A DNA stretch of 64,000 nt from Atherinomorus stipes (GCA_023101725.1 JALJCO010003893.1:248001-312000); one strand, 5' to 3'. Shown: positions 35,346 through 47,640, counted from the stretch's first letter. Numbers and translations: made by a program. Notes: generated from the sequence alone by a model not told the origin.

Positions 35346-36115
35346 TAATATGTGAATATGTAAATACGCCCATCTACCAGGAGCCAACCACAGCAACCAC
35401 TCCAATATCAACTTGAAACATTATTTTTGGTTGCAGTTTAGTGGCTACAATTATTGTTTCTTGTTCTTTTAATTATTCGTATTTTGCCATACTGGTATTT
35501 GAGTGGGGGGGGGGTCATTTTTTGACTGTTGGTGCTGGGCACAGCGCCGCTAAAGGCCCTTCATGAAAGTGGGAGGGATAAATGAGTGCTTAAAGAAAAA
35601 TTAACTTAAGAAAAAAATACCTCCATCAAAGTCAGTTACAGATAAACAGCAGTTAGCTATTAAAATGACAAGTTTTGTGTTGTTAGTTGATGAACATGTC
35701 ATGAAAAAAGTCATTACACTCTGAATAACTATAAAGATGCAAGTTACCTTTCAAGTATAAAAAAATATCTGAAAACCTCTGAGGTTTTACATGACATATT
35801 AACAGAAAATATGCACTATTTTTTCCATATGTTTTTTTCATTCTTAGATCTGTTTTCTTTACAGGCTTTCAGTTGGAACTGGTTAAAAAAAAAAAACTGT
35901 CGCTACTGGTCAGTTCTTTGCAGGCAGTTAAACTACTGTATTGTGGTTTATAATACAGGACAATTACAGTAGTGATTATGAATTTTTCCATAATCCAGTT
36001 GAGTTTACAGTAGTGTACTGTATACATATTTTACTGTATTTTACAGTTGATAATACAGTAAAATTCTGCTCAGATTACATAAATCTGTTACAGTGTAGCC
36101 TTCCCTATAATCTTT
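35346..36115. repeat. Low-copy repeat, second copy at about 59150-60880
   Basis: Blocks such as CAATATCAACTTGAAA, GACTGTTGGTGCTGGGCA, GATGCAAGTTACCTTTCAA, ACAGGCTTTCAGTTGGAACTGG and GTACTGTATACATATTTTAC occur in the same order and orientation near 59185, 59480, 59910, 60035 and 60825. The later copy carries extra insertions. No coding sequence is evident. Confidence 0.75.
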
Positions 36116-37429
36116 TCACAGGTGAATATTTACAGCAAAGTGGAAGGGAGATCCTCTGTTAAGATCCACGTGATAAATTAAGAATTACAAGTAAATGACA
36201 ATTATTCCAATTTCTCCTGAGGAAACTTTGAAGGACTTTTAAAGTAAAGTTATTTGTCTTCAATTCTTCTGTTGAATTATGAAAACAAAGAAAAGGCACA
36301 TCTCATTAACATAGCTCACCAAGTTTGTTTCAAATGTCCATGCTGGCAGCGTACTGACACAGCTTCCCTGGCAGCTCACAAGCAGTCATACAAGGAGCAA
36401 TGATGAGAGCTTGAGCCTGAATCTGTGATGAAGAACACAACAGCAAAAAATATCACAAATATGTGCATAGATAATATCCCTATAATCCAAAAAGGAGCAT
36501 TGGATAGTTTTCTTTCTGGTTGCAATGGGAAAAAATTGGTGCTCCATATTAACACCCCAACCAAACTTCTAATCAGAATCATTCTGCTGTGACTCAACAG
36601 TGCCAACCATCACCGCCCTTGAAACTGATAATAGTAAACTTGGTCTGCATCAAAGGGCAAAAATATGTTTCAAGTTTTGTGACCTTGACATTCTGGTACT
36701 CACATTTTTCCTTTTTAAAAAAAGATTCAAAAGGAAAACTATTAAAACTTTTCAAATTAAATTTGTGAAAAGAAAACTTCTTTACCTTTTTCAAACTGTT
36801 AAATGATAAATGATCCGAGTCCCCCTGTGTGGCACCAAAGGTCAACCGCTGTGTGCCCATGAGGAAGGTCCTTCACCCCCACCAACTGCTCCCACTGCTC
36901 TCCAGTCTATCCATGGATGAGTTAAACGCAGAAGAATTTCACAATTGGGTTTGGTGAAGTAGAAACTATGATTATCATTATTAAATTGATAGAAATATTA
37001 ATGCCATCACTTGAAGGAAAAAAAAGTTTAACAAGTTTTTTTTTTCTTTTTGTTTGATTGCTTCAATTTTTTAAAAAGTCTTTATTATTACAGTATTTGA
37101 TCTTTGTCAAGCATTTTCGTCAACTTCGGTTGTTTTTTTATGTGATAAACAAATATATGAGAAGGAAGCTCTTCTATAAAGAGCTTCCTTCAGATTTGAT
37201 TTGATTTTAATTAATTAGCAATAATTAGCTGTTACTCTCAGTGAAGAAGCTTCTATGTGGCAGCAGCAGGTTGAAACATGCATTATTTTTAGTTTCATTG
37301 AAACTTGATTAAAACCGGTTCTTATTATGAATAAAGCGTGACGAATGTGACCGAGCAATACAACAGCCCATAAATGAATCTGTAAGTTCTACAATACTAA
37401 AACTATTTTGAACGGTCTGATGCTGTAGT
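36116..37429. other. Unassigned intronic DNA with one perfect hairpin
   Basis: No repeat family or exon is recognised. The minus ORF at 36594-36860 and plus ORF at 36600-36806 overlap and lack domains. A 13-bp perfect stem with a 5-base loop lies at 37161-37191. Confidence 0.45.
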
Positions 37430-37431
37430 TT

Positions 37432-37670
37432 AGGGTCTGGTACTGGAAATGGTTTTTCCTGGTCTAGCTTAACTTTGGACATACTAATTATGTAATATAC
37501 CTCAGTTGGCCAGGGTTTTTTTTTTTTGGGTGGCCACAGGGTGGCCAGAGAAAGCAGCAGGGTGTCCGAGGCTTATTAAAAGATAACTTTTGTTTCTTTC
37601 CACCTGAACCTTATTTCTAGGAATTTATACATGTATTTCCTCACCAGTATTTCTGCATCACTCTGACATC
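37432..37670 (+). repeat. Dispersed repeat, copy of 17232-17475
   Basis: It has the same order of words as the earlier copy (GGTTTTTCCTGGTCTAG, TTAACTTTGGACA, AGTTGGCCAGGG, AACCTTATTTCTAG, CATGTATTTCCTCACC), with a T run inserted near 37516. Confidence 0.8.
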
Positions 37671-39284
37671 TTTGGACGTGAATGTATCCAGATTAGTTGT
37701 GGATCCGCGTATATCCATATATGTCGGCTAATGGACGTGAAGGGAGCAGAATGAATGGGCCTCTATATAAGCAGTACTCAAGTTGAGGGGGATGAGGGGG
37801 GATGACATCCCCCCCCCCCCCCCCCCCCCCCGAAATAAAAATGATCAAAATCATCCCCCCTGTAAAACTGCCATCCCCCCATACCATCCCCCTTTTTACA
37901 GTAAATCCTGGAAATATAACCAATACTCACATCACCGTTTCATTATTAGAAAGTAGTACGGATGTTGAGTAAAAGAAATTAAATCTGGGGGCACAGGGGC
38001 ACGCACACATGCAATGACGCAGCAAGATTGGTTGATGCCCGATGCCAGAGGGAGACGCACAAGCCGCGGCGGAGAGGGACTGCGCTGCAATGTCAGCACG
38101 GCCAAACGAGTGACTGGACAACGCGATGTCTGAGATTATTTCAAAAAGATGATAGTCACAGGAGAGCAATGACTCAAGACTCAGAATCTCAATCATTACT
38201 TTTGATCAATCTATACAAAAGTCGCTAAACTCGTCACAAGTTGCACAATAACAACACAGCCAGGGTCCGAAATTAACACTCGCCAGGCGCCAAATGCGAG
38301 TTAATTTTTTGGTGAGTGAATCTCAGAGGTCTGTTCGCCACATGGTGAGTAAATGTTTATACCAAATTATTCATGTTTTTAAACCTTGATTTTGTTGGAT
38401 TTCTTCTTTATGTTGCTCTACCCTCTACATGTTTCATCGATGTGCAAATTCACAAACACACACAAACGCACCTTCATGACACTACGTTATCTCTGTTTAC
38501 TAACAACTAGTGTTTAGCTCAGGCTGATTAAGTAGCGTGAATATGTGGTGACTTTTAGTAGAAGCTAGTCAGCCTTCCATAAGAAATGACGGTGAACTGG
38601 AGAATAAACCAGCAGATTTACACGCCAACCAGAAAGTCCAGTGAGAAGTGGTGCTTTGGAGACGTCGCAAGACACCGGCTGCACTAGTCAGGGTCTGCTC
38701 CATTTACTGCCCTGGCGACTGAGTCAGATGGGCGGAGTTTCACTCATCTGCTCATATCCAGCGTCATGTTGTTCCAGCTTGATAAATAATGTTTATATGC
38801 GCCTTTATTGAGGCTCAGTAGATAAATATGAGCATTAAAATGGTTCAGATAACAACTTGGGTCGGATTCTGATTCTGTTCATCTGCAGCAGCAACATCAT
38901 GTCACAGTCCACCTGCTTTACACTGTTATTGTCCTTATTTGTTCAGAGACCTCCAATGGATCTCTGTTGCACTTAGACTACAGCCTGAAACAGATGTGTG
39001 CAAACTTATCATTAGTATAAACTTTTTATTCTTTTTAATTATCATTTTGTTTTGTTAAAGCATCTTTTCCTTCTGTAAATGATTCCCCCTCCATTTAAGC
39101 AGCAAAATGTTGTGAAGGCGTTTCAAAATACTGAAACAGGTAAAAATAAAAAAAAAAAAGACAGGGAGACACTGTCAGATCTCCTTTTTGTCCAACTGTG
39201 TTCTCCAGAGATCAGGAGTAGCTTTGCTCCCACCAGGCTGTAATGCTGCAGGACTGTCAGGACCAGGAGGTCAGATTTAATTTT

Positions 39285-39331
<47 letters not shown>

Positions 39332-39868
39332 TTATTATTATTATTATTATTTATTTTTTCATTCTTTTTTTGGACCAGGTTAATGACAGGTAACATATAC
39401 AGTATATATTCATACACAGGCACGAAAGTATATATAGATATGAACACATATGTATGTTCCTGCCCAGCCAAAATAATAATTTCTTTTTCAAACACATGCA
39501 TAACTTTTTTTGTTCGAAAAAGGGAGTAGGCTGAAGTAAAAAATACTTATCTAGGCCTATCCCCTTGCATTAATTTCTTCCTAAATAATGACTGTTTGAC
39601 AAATTAAACTCAAAACAAATACCCACACCATATCAAACCATTGTATTAGATTTCCATTTTTTTAAATAAAAAAAAAAAAAAATAAATAAATAACATAAAT
39701 CACAACAGAGGAAATTTCCAAGCTGTACTTATTTAGCATGTCATTTTTGAAAAGCCTTTTGAATCTACTTATTGCATTACATGTTTTCATTTCATCACTA
39801 CTGTTATTCCATAATTTTGCGGGGGGCTTAGAGATTGGCAGCATTTAATATTCTCGTTTTTCCGGATT
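37671..39868. other. Unassigned DNA with repeat fragments and simple repeats
   Basis: A run of 23 C lies at 37809-37831 beside CATCCCCCC words. CAGGGTCCGAAATTAACA at 38261 followed by CGCCAGGCGCC resembles the start of a hAT-like repeat. A TTTA/TTA array lies at 39290-39358. No exon is recognised. Confidence 0.5.
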
Positions 39869-41209
39869 ATTGTGTGAATGCGTTCAGCGCATTCACAAGT
39901 TATTTTCCTGTTTCTCTTTCTTTATTATTATTTTTTATTTTTCCGCCGTTTTTTGGTCGTCCATATCTTCAGCATGCTTCACCCGATTTTAGCCGTTCAA
40001 ACGTTAAAATGTTCAGCTCCTTCTGGAGATGTGTGCTCGGAAGTCTGGTATTGATAACTTCAACTGTTTTCAAGTTATTGATCATTTATTGATCAAATTT
40101 TTCCCATTGACTTCAATGTTAAACCTTCAAATCCTTCAAAAAACTTACTCTTCTTTAAACGACTAAGGCTTTTTCATACCTTCAGCTAGAAATACCATTC
40201 AAACTTTATACGAATCAGCAGAGATTCAGCTTTAAAGCTTGTTCTTTTTTAAATTGATATCTTCAGCCAATTTTGAATTACGCCAGTTTACAAATTGTTC
40301 AAATTTTAGATTTTCAGCTTTTTCACTCCCTTCAGCTCCACTCTACTTCCACTCTAACTTCAAACCCTTCAGCTCCAATTAGAGTTCATATCTTCAACAT
40401 AGTTTCAGCTAGAAACACCATTCAAAGCTTAAAATACTCTTCAGGAGTTGAACAACTACAATCTAGATTTTCAGCTTCATATCTTCAACCGTTTTTGAGC
40501 TATGCCCTCTGAAAAAACCATGAAAAATTGCACTTTTCAGGCAAAAATTTTTCCTCCTCAGGAAAATCTTGAACAAATGGCCATAACTTCCACAGTTTTC
40601 ATCGCAGAAAAATAAAATTTACATCAAAACGGAGTTTGACTCGTTGGCTTTGTCGGACTCCCGGGTCAAAAATCCGTCAGACGCACCGTTTTCGAACTAC
40701 GCCTCTCCAAAGCTCACAAAGTCACCATTTTGCTCCTATTAAACTCCATTGTAATCTGGACGAAGAATCCTAAAAGTCATGCAGAATTAAACTGCCAGCA
40801 TTTAAATTCTGTTCAACTTAGGATAAAATAAAAGACATTTCTGAGTTCCTCAAAGCCTCGTGACGCTCACGGTGAAAAAATTATTTTGATATCTGTTACG
40901 GATTTCTCTCAGTGGACAGTTGTTCGGGGAGTGTTCTCCAGCATTTTCCTATAGAAAACTGAAGCATAAAGTCTGTGTAACTGAAATCAACTGTCATTCT
41001 CTTACACACACAGGTGCTGCGTTGTCATGACAACTTGATCAGTTCTCCCTGCTGTGTTAATTAGTTTCACCTTTGACCTAATTCCTTATCTACAAAGCAA
41101 TGTATGATGAAGATGACGCTTTAAAGCCACTGCAGTCATCATCACTGTCCCTCTGTCCACTTAATTGGTGTCTCACCATGTCCTCAACACCACAGCTCTT
41201 CTCTCCTTC

Positions 41210-43215
41210 CTCATCCTCCCTCCTCTTCATCATCTCTCTTTTCTGGCTAATCCCTCATCGTCCCTCCTCTTCATCATCTCTCCTTCCTGGGTCCTTCATC
41301 ATCCTACCTCCTCTTCATCATCCCTCTTTTCTGGTTAATCCCTCATCGTCCCTCCTCTTCATCATCTCTCCTTCCTGGGTCCTCTCTCATCCTCCCTCCT
41401 CTTCATCATCTCTCTTTCCTGGCTCCTGCCTCATCTTCCCTCCTCTTCATCATCTCTCTTTTCTGGCTCCTCCGTCATCCTCTCTCCTCCTCCTCTCTCT
41501 CTTTCCTGGCTAATCCCTCTCCTCCCTCCTCTTCATCATCTCTCTTTTCTGGTTAATCCATCAACCTCCCTCCTCTTCATCATCTCTCTTTTCTGGTTAA
41601 TCCATCATCGTCCCTCCTCTTCTCATCTCTCCTTCCTGGGTCCTCCTCATCCTCCCTCCTCTTCATCTTCTCTCCTTCCTGGGTCCTCCATCATCCTCCC
41701 TCCTCTTCATCATCTCTCTTTCCTGGCTCATCTCATCGTCCCTCCTCTTCATCATCTCTCTTTTCTGGTTAATCCCTCATCGTCCCTCCTCTTCATCATC
41801 TCTCTTTCCTGGCTCCTCCCTCATCCTCCCTCCTCTTCATCATCTCTCTTTTCTGGTTCATCCCTCATCCTCCCTCCTCTTCCTCATCTCTCTTTCCTGG
41901 CTCATCCTCATCCTCCCTCCTCTTCATCATCTCTCTTTTCTGGTCCTCCTCATCCTCCCTCCTCTTCATCATCTCTCTTTTCTGGTTCATCCATCATCGT
42001 CCCTCCTCTTCTCATCTCTCCTTCCTGGGTCCTCCTCTCCTCCCTCCTCTTCTCTCTCTCTTCTGGTTCTCCTCATCGTCCCTCCTCTTCATCATCTCTC
42101 CTTCCTGGGTCCTCTATCATCCTCCCTCCTCTTCATCATCTCTCTTCCTGGCTCCTAGCCTCATCTTCCCTCCTCTTCATCATCTCTCTTTTCTGGCTCC
42201 TCCGTCATCCTCCCTCCTCTTCATCATCTCTCTTTTCTGATTAATCACTCATCCTCCCTCCTCTTCATCATCTCTCTTTTCTGGTTAATCACTCATCGTC
42301 CCTCCTCTTCATCATCTCTCTTTCTGGCTCCTCCGTCATCCTCTCTCCTCCTCCTCATCTCTCTTTCCTGGCTAATCCCTCATCCTCCCTCCTCTTCATC
42401 ATCTCTCTTTTCTGGTTAATCCATCAACCTCCCTCCTCTTCATCATCTCTCTTTTCTGGTTAATCCATCATCGTCCCTCCTCTTCATCATCTCTCCTTCC
42501 TGGGTCCTCCATCATCCTCCCTCCTCTTCATCTTCTCTCCTTCCTGGGTCCTCCATCATCCTCCCTCCTCTTCATCATCTCTCCTTCCTGGCTCCTCCGT
42601 CATCCTCCCTCCTCTTCATCATCTCTCCTTCCTGGCTCCTCCGTCATCCTCTCTCCTCTTCATCCTCTCTCTTTTCTGGTTAATCCCTCATCCTCCCTCC
42701 TCTTCATCATCTCTCTTTCCTGGCTCCTTGCCTCATCCTCCCTCCTCTTCATCATCTCTCTTTCGTGGCTCCTCTGTCATCCTCTCTCCTCTTCATCATC
42801 TCTCTTTTCTGGTTAATCCCTCATCCTCCCTCCTCTTCATCATCTCTCCTTCCTGGGTCCTCCATCATCCTCCCTCCTCTTCATCATCTCTCATTCGTGG
42901 CTCCTTGCTCATCTTCCCTCCTCTTCACCATCTCTCCTTCCTGGCTCCTCCGTCATCCTCTCTCCTCTTCATCATCTCTCTTTTCTGGTTAATCCCTCAT
43001 CGTCCCTCCTCTTCATCATCTCTCCTTCCTGGGTCCTCCATCATCCTCCCTCCTCTTCATCATCTCTCTTTCGTGGCTCCTTGTTCATCTTCTCTCCTCT
43101 TCATCATCTCTCTTCCTCCTGGCTCCTAGCCTCATCTTCCCTCCTCTTCATCATCTCTCTTTTCTGGTTAATCCATCATCCTCCCTCCTCTTCATCATCT
43201 CTCTTTCTGTCTGTC
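41210..43215. repeat. 44-bp minisatellite, about 45 copies
   Basis: Units such as CTTCATCATCTCTCTTTCCTGG followed by a variable CTCCTCCCTCATCCTCCCTCCT part repeat with a 44-base step (for example unit starts at 42791, 42835, 42879). The strand is nearly free of A/G except in fixed places. The ORFs of 75-137 residues here are artefacts. It lies inside Helitron-like copy 1, downstream of the segment that in copy 2 precedes another simple repeat. Confidence 0.93.
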
Positions 43216-43254
43216 ATTGAAAATGGTGTCCACTTCTTTACCAGAATCAGAGAC

Positions 43255-43910
43255 AAGTTCATATCTTGGTCATGGTAAATCTGAGAATTTCAGATGAAAC
43301 ATCTCTAGAAAGGTTATTTTCTGCTCTTTCAGATGACATCAAGTCCGACGTCACTTTTAAACCGGAAGTGGGCGGGGCCTTAAAAAGAAACAAATAAATT
43401 CATGTATCTCTATGATGGTAGCTCTGAAAATTATGAAACTAATATCACTAGAAAGGTTATTTTCTCCTCTTTCACATGACACCAAGTCCGACGTCACTTT
43501 CAAACCGGAAGTGGGCGGGGCCTAAAAAAACAAATACGTTCATGTATCTCTGTGATGGTAGCTCCGAAAATTATGAAACTAATATCACTAGAAAGGTTGT
43601 TTTCTGCTCTTTCTGATGACATCAAGTCCGACGTCACTTTTAAACCGTAAGTGGGCGGGGCCTCATAAATAAAAATAAATTCATGTATCTCTGTGATGGT
43701 AGCTCCGAAAATTATGAAAGTGATATCACTACAAAGGTTATTTTCTGCTCTTTGTGATGACATCAAGTCCGACGTCACTTTCAAACTGTTAGTGGACGGG
43801 GCCTTAAAAAGAAACAAAGAAATCAATGTATCTCGGTGGTGGTAGCTCGAAAAAATATATTAATATCACTAGAAAGGTTTTTAGATGCTCTTTCTATTGA
43901 CATTTAGTCT
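43255..43910 (+). repeat. About 141-bp tandem repeat, 4-5 copies, with promoter-like motifs
   Basis: The phrase AAGTCCGACGTCACTTT occurs at 43341, 43484, 43624 and 43765, giving steps of 143, 140 and 141. Units also share TCATGTATCTCT, GATGGTAGCTC, ATATCACTAGAAAGGTT and AACCGGAAGTGGGCGGGGCC. GACGTCAC, CCGGAAGTG and GGGCGGGGCC resemble CREB/ATF, ETS and Sp1/KLF sites. The last copy is decayed. Confidence 0.9.
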
Positions 43911-44440
43911 TGGTATCAAACTGAGCTGGAGGGATTTAATTCAGCTCTGATTAAGCTGTCTTCAGGCTGTTTCCATGCAGTTTTAATGTTGCAGTATTTT
44001 TAATGTTGCCTTCAACCTTAAACTGATTTTAGTTCAGGCTTCCATGAGGTCTCTTCAGCCATCTTTTCCTATCTTAAGCTCGTTAAACCTTTTTTCAAAG
44101 CATTTTCAAATATTTAAAGCCATTTTAAACTATTTTAAGCCAAATTCAACAATCATTCAACTGTTTGATCCATCTTCAGCTCTGTTTTAACATTATCTTT
44201 CAATGTATTCAACTTCTTCAGCCTGATGCTTCAAATTCTTCAACTTCTCCAACTTCTTCAGCCTTATGCTTCAACATCTTCAGCTTATAAGCATGACAGT
44301 TCAACTTCTTCAACTTCTTTAGCCTTTGAGCAATATAGTTTAACTTCTTATAGCAATTCAGTTCAACGTCTTCAACTTCTTTAGCCTTTGAGCAATATAG
44401 TTTAACTTCTTAAAGCATTTCAGTTCAGCGATTTCAGCAT
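43911..44440. repeat. TTCAACTTCTTCAGC-rich degenerate repeat in the Helitron-like element
   Basis: Words like TTCAACTTCTTCAGCCT and AGTTTAACTTCTTA repeat irregularly before the Helitron-type hairpin. It has no coding value. Confidence 0.7.
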
Positions 44441-44484
44441 AAACGCATTCACACCAGTTGTTACGGAGTAACAACTTTTTCTAG

Positions 44485-46521
44485 TTATTATTATTCAGTT
44501 TCCGCCCTGTTTTTCGACGGCCTACTAGTCCCAGGGCTTTGCCAGCACCCCCACAAAAGTTATATCAAAACGTGCGTCTCGGCCGGGATCGGTGTGCTTG
44601 TCATTTGTCCGCGCAAAACTCAAACGGTGTTCACGCAATTCGCAAAAAACTGCGATTTTCAGTCCCATAGGAATGAATGGGATTTGGTCGGAAACAGACA
44701 AGAACCCAGGTCACTTTTGACCTCTATAGCTCAGCCATACCATAACATAGAAACACCATTCAAAGTTTAAACGGGTCACGAACGCTGAAACTTTAACCAT
44801 GTGAAAGGACATGTACATATCTGTTACGGTTTTGACACAATGGTAAGTTACGTTTTAGGAAAAATCCAAAAAATCCCAAAATCCCTCCGCACTCTAGCCG
44901 CACTCTAACTTTTGAAGCATTTCCACCTTTGAAACAAATGGCCATAACTCCCACACCGTTCATCGTACAGACATAATTTTTACATCAAAACGTAGGAAAT
45001 CTTGTTGGCTTCATTTCAGCCCTCCGCACATTTTTTGCTCAGACGCACCGTTTTCGAACTACGGCTCTCGGAATCTTAGAAAGTCACCATTTTGCTCCTA
45101 TATCTCTCCATTGTAATCTAGACGGAAAGCTCAAAAAGCCCTGATTCTTAAAACTGTCACCATTTAAATTCTGTTCCACTTAGGATAAAATAAAATACAT
45201 TCCTGAGTTCCTGAAAGCCTCATGGCGCTCACGGTGAAAAAAATATTTTGATATCTGTTACGGTTTTCTCGCAGTGGATGATTCAGCATTTTCCCATAGA
45301 AAACTAAAGCATAAAGTCTCTAACTGAAATTAACTGACATTCCGTGACACACACACGCAGGTGCTGCGTTGTCATGACAACCTAAGCAGTTCTCCCTGCT
45401 GTGTTAATTAGTTTCACCTTTGACTTAATTCCTCATCTATAAACCAATGTATGATCAAACTGGAGGTTTAAATACACTGAGGTCATCATCACTGTCCACT
45501 TATTTGTTGTCTCACCATGTCCTCAATAAAAGAACTCTCTCTCTCTTTATATTCAAACATGTATGTGCTTCCTTTCTCAGTCTTCCTCTCCTCTTGAACC
45601 CTCTGCTCGTCAGGTTTATCCTCCTGTCAGTCCTGTGATTGATCGATCTATCTATCTATCTATCTATCTATCTGTCCATCCTAATCTAATCTATCTGTGG
45701 GAAATGTGGAGTCAACAAGTTTTTTTCATGCCATGTATTTGTTCTGCCCAGCTATTGAACCAGGTGAATCCAATCAGCACAGTAAATTAAACTGGGTTGA
45801 TTGGACTCACCTGGTTCAGTAGCTGGACAGAATAAATAGATGACAGGGAAAAGACTTATTGACTTCACAAACCCCATATCTATCTATCTAACTGGTTTGT
45901 CTGTCTGTCTGTCTGTCTCACAGTCTGCCTATCTCACAGTCTCTGTCTATCTATCTCAGTCTCTGTCTATCTCAGTCTGTCTTTCTATCTCACAGTCTGT
46001 CTGTCTGCCTGCCTGTCTATCTCACAGTGTATATCTGTTAGTCTATCTAACATTCTCTGTCTGTCTTTCTATCTTGGTCTCTGTCTGTCTATCTCACAGT
46101 GTATATCTGTTAGTCTATCTCACATTCTCTGTCTGTCTTTCTGTCTTGGTCTCTGTCTGTCTATCTCACAGTCTCTGTCTGTCTGTCTGTCTCACAGTCT
46201 CTGTCTATCTGTCTCACAGTCTCTGTCTGTCTCACAGTCTGTCCGTCTATCTCACAGTTTCTGTGTGTCTGTCTATCTAACAGCCTCTATCTGTCTGTCT
46301 TTCTCACAGTTACAGTCTCTATCTATCTCACAGGCTCTGTTTGGCTGTCCTTCTGTGTCTCTCTCAGTTCCTATCACAGTCTCTCTATCACACCATACAT
46401 GTACATTGAGGTAAATGTGTATCTCTTAGCACAGGTGTTCCATCTTTGTAACATGGCTGCCGCTCTGTTCGACGTGGGTAGCAGATTGGCAGCATTCAAA
46501 ATTTCTTCAGAAATTTTCTAG
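44485..46521 (+). mobile_element. Helitron-like non-autonomous element, copy 2
   Basis: It follows copy 1 directly. Its end has an 8-bp stem AAAATTTC (46498-46505), loop TTCA, GAAATTTT, then CTAG at 46518-46521 and T. Middle segment 44935-45525 parallels 40560-41190 (for example GTGCTGCGTTGTCATGACAACCT). The hairpin differs from copy 1, so the two are different subfamilies or a composite. No protein is encoded. Confidence 0.7.
45646..46400. repeat. TATC and CTGT/CTCACAGT simple-repeat array
   Basis: A TATC run at 45646-45672 and an imperfect array of TCTGTCTGTCTATCTCACAG units at 45885-46400 flank a palindrome at 45735-45835. The 146-residue ORF across it is an artefact. Confidence 0.92.
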
Positions 46522-46849
46522 TTTAACTCCTGTGATTGATAGACAATGATACTTGGTATTTGTTCTTACCAATGGCATCTTTAGCACATATGCCCCCAGG
46601 GGATGTGTGTTTGCCCCCCTGAAAAAACACCTGGGGAATATGTGGTAATTTTTTGATGTATTACCTCAAACATAAATTGCAAAATCTCATAATTAACTAA
46701 ATCTCTAAATTTTAAAGTTTTCAGTTTAATGTAAAGTTGGTTTGTTGGCTGTCTGTAGTTACATACTATTCTTATTGCTCGTTTTTGTATGATGTAAGTA
46801 GATTATGCATTTGTTTTGTAAGTACTTCCCCATACTTCCACACAATAAG
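46522..46849. other. Unassigned DNA, probably 3' UTR of the antisense LINE
   Basis: It lies just downstream, in the minus sense, of the LINE reverse transcriptase at 46850-47594, so it may be its 3' region. No tail is obvious. Confidence 0.35.
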
Positions 46850-47640
46850 TCAAGTAAGGAAGTATAAAGGAACAATACAAAGTATATAATGAAGCCAGAC
46901 TGACAAAATGTTTAGCTCGGAGTAACACTGCAATAGATTTAGACACCTTTGATTAACATGTGATTTCCAATTTAATTTGTCATCAATCATTACTCCCAGT
47001 AATTTGACGGTCTTAACTCTTTCTATTTCTATATCATTTATCATAAGTTTAATGTTTGAGTTGATTTGACGATTACTAAAAATAATAAACTTCGTTTTAC
47101 TCAGATGTAATGTCAGTTTGTTCTCATCAAACCAGCTCTTCAACACTGAAAGTTCTCTTTCTACCGTATCCACGAGTTGCTGCCGATTCCCCCCACAACA
47201 GAATAAAGTTGTATCATCAGCAAATAATATAGAGCTTAAGTTTTTACATGATTCCCAAGTATTATTTATATACAGAATAAACAAAAAAAGGACCCAACAC
47301 TGACCCCTGGGGAACCCCACAGGTAATAGTTTGCATTTGAGATCTTATTTCATATTGTTTTCTGTCCTTTAAATAATTCAAAATCCATTTGTATGCTGTT
47401 CCTCTAATTCCATACCGTTGTAATTTTCTCATCAGTAATTCATGGTCATTAGTATCAAATGCTTTTTTCAGATCTAGAAAAACACCTATTGCATATTCTT
47501 TCTTTTCTACTGCAGATGTTATCATGTCTACCAAATTCACCAGTGCATGCGTAGTTGTCCTGTTAGATCTGAATCCATCCTGCTGTTTATCCAAAATGCT
47601 ATGCTTTATTATAAAAACCCTCTAACCTAACCATGAATAT
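46850..47640 (-). pseudogene. LINE reverse transcriptase, minus strand, one frameshift
   Basis: Minus strand, upper frame (47262-47594): [43 protein letters not shown]. Lower frame (46850-47320): FILYINNTWE, LFADDTTLFCCG with both catalytic aspartates, ENKLTLHLSKTKFIIF, VKLLGVMIDDKLNWKSH. The two frames overlap around 47262-47320 and join by one base change, next to an A run at about 47281-47288. The FADDTTLF block and KKAFDT motif set it apart from the L2-type copies; it resembles I/Jockey- or Rex1-like RTs, clade uncertain. Both ends are truncated. Confidence 0.88.

Larger units (their letters stand above)
39870..44484 (+). mobile_element. Helitron-like non-autonomous element, copy 1
   Basis: The right end is a textbook Helitron terminus: GTTGTTAC (44457-44464), loop GGA, GTAACAAC (44468-44475), then TTTTT and CTAG at 44481-44484, followed by T. 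The left part carries the palindrome GTGAATGCGTTCAGCGCATTCAC near 39873. Segment 40560-41190 is repeated at 44935-45525 in copy 2. No Rep/helicase is encoded. The 5' boundary is approximate. Confidence 0.72.

Noticed and set aside
41200..43215. CRISPR-like array
   Set aside because: The units are contiguous variants of one sequence without unique spacers, in a eukaryotic intron.
41100..43278. Serine/proline-rich ORFs of 65-137 residues
   Set aside because: They follow the 44-bp minisatellite unit and break where units vary; there is no domain or splice context.
45840..46280. 146-residue ORF rich in SVCLS
   Set aside because: It is translated CTGT/TATC repeat.
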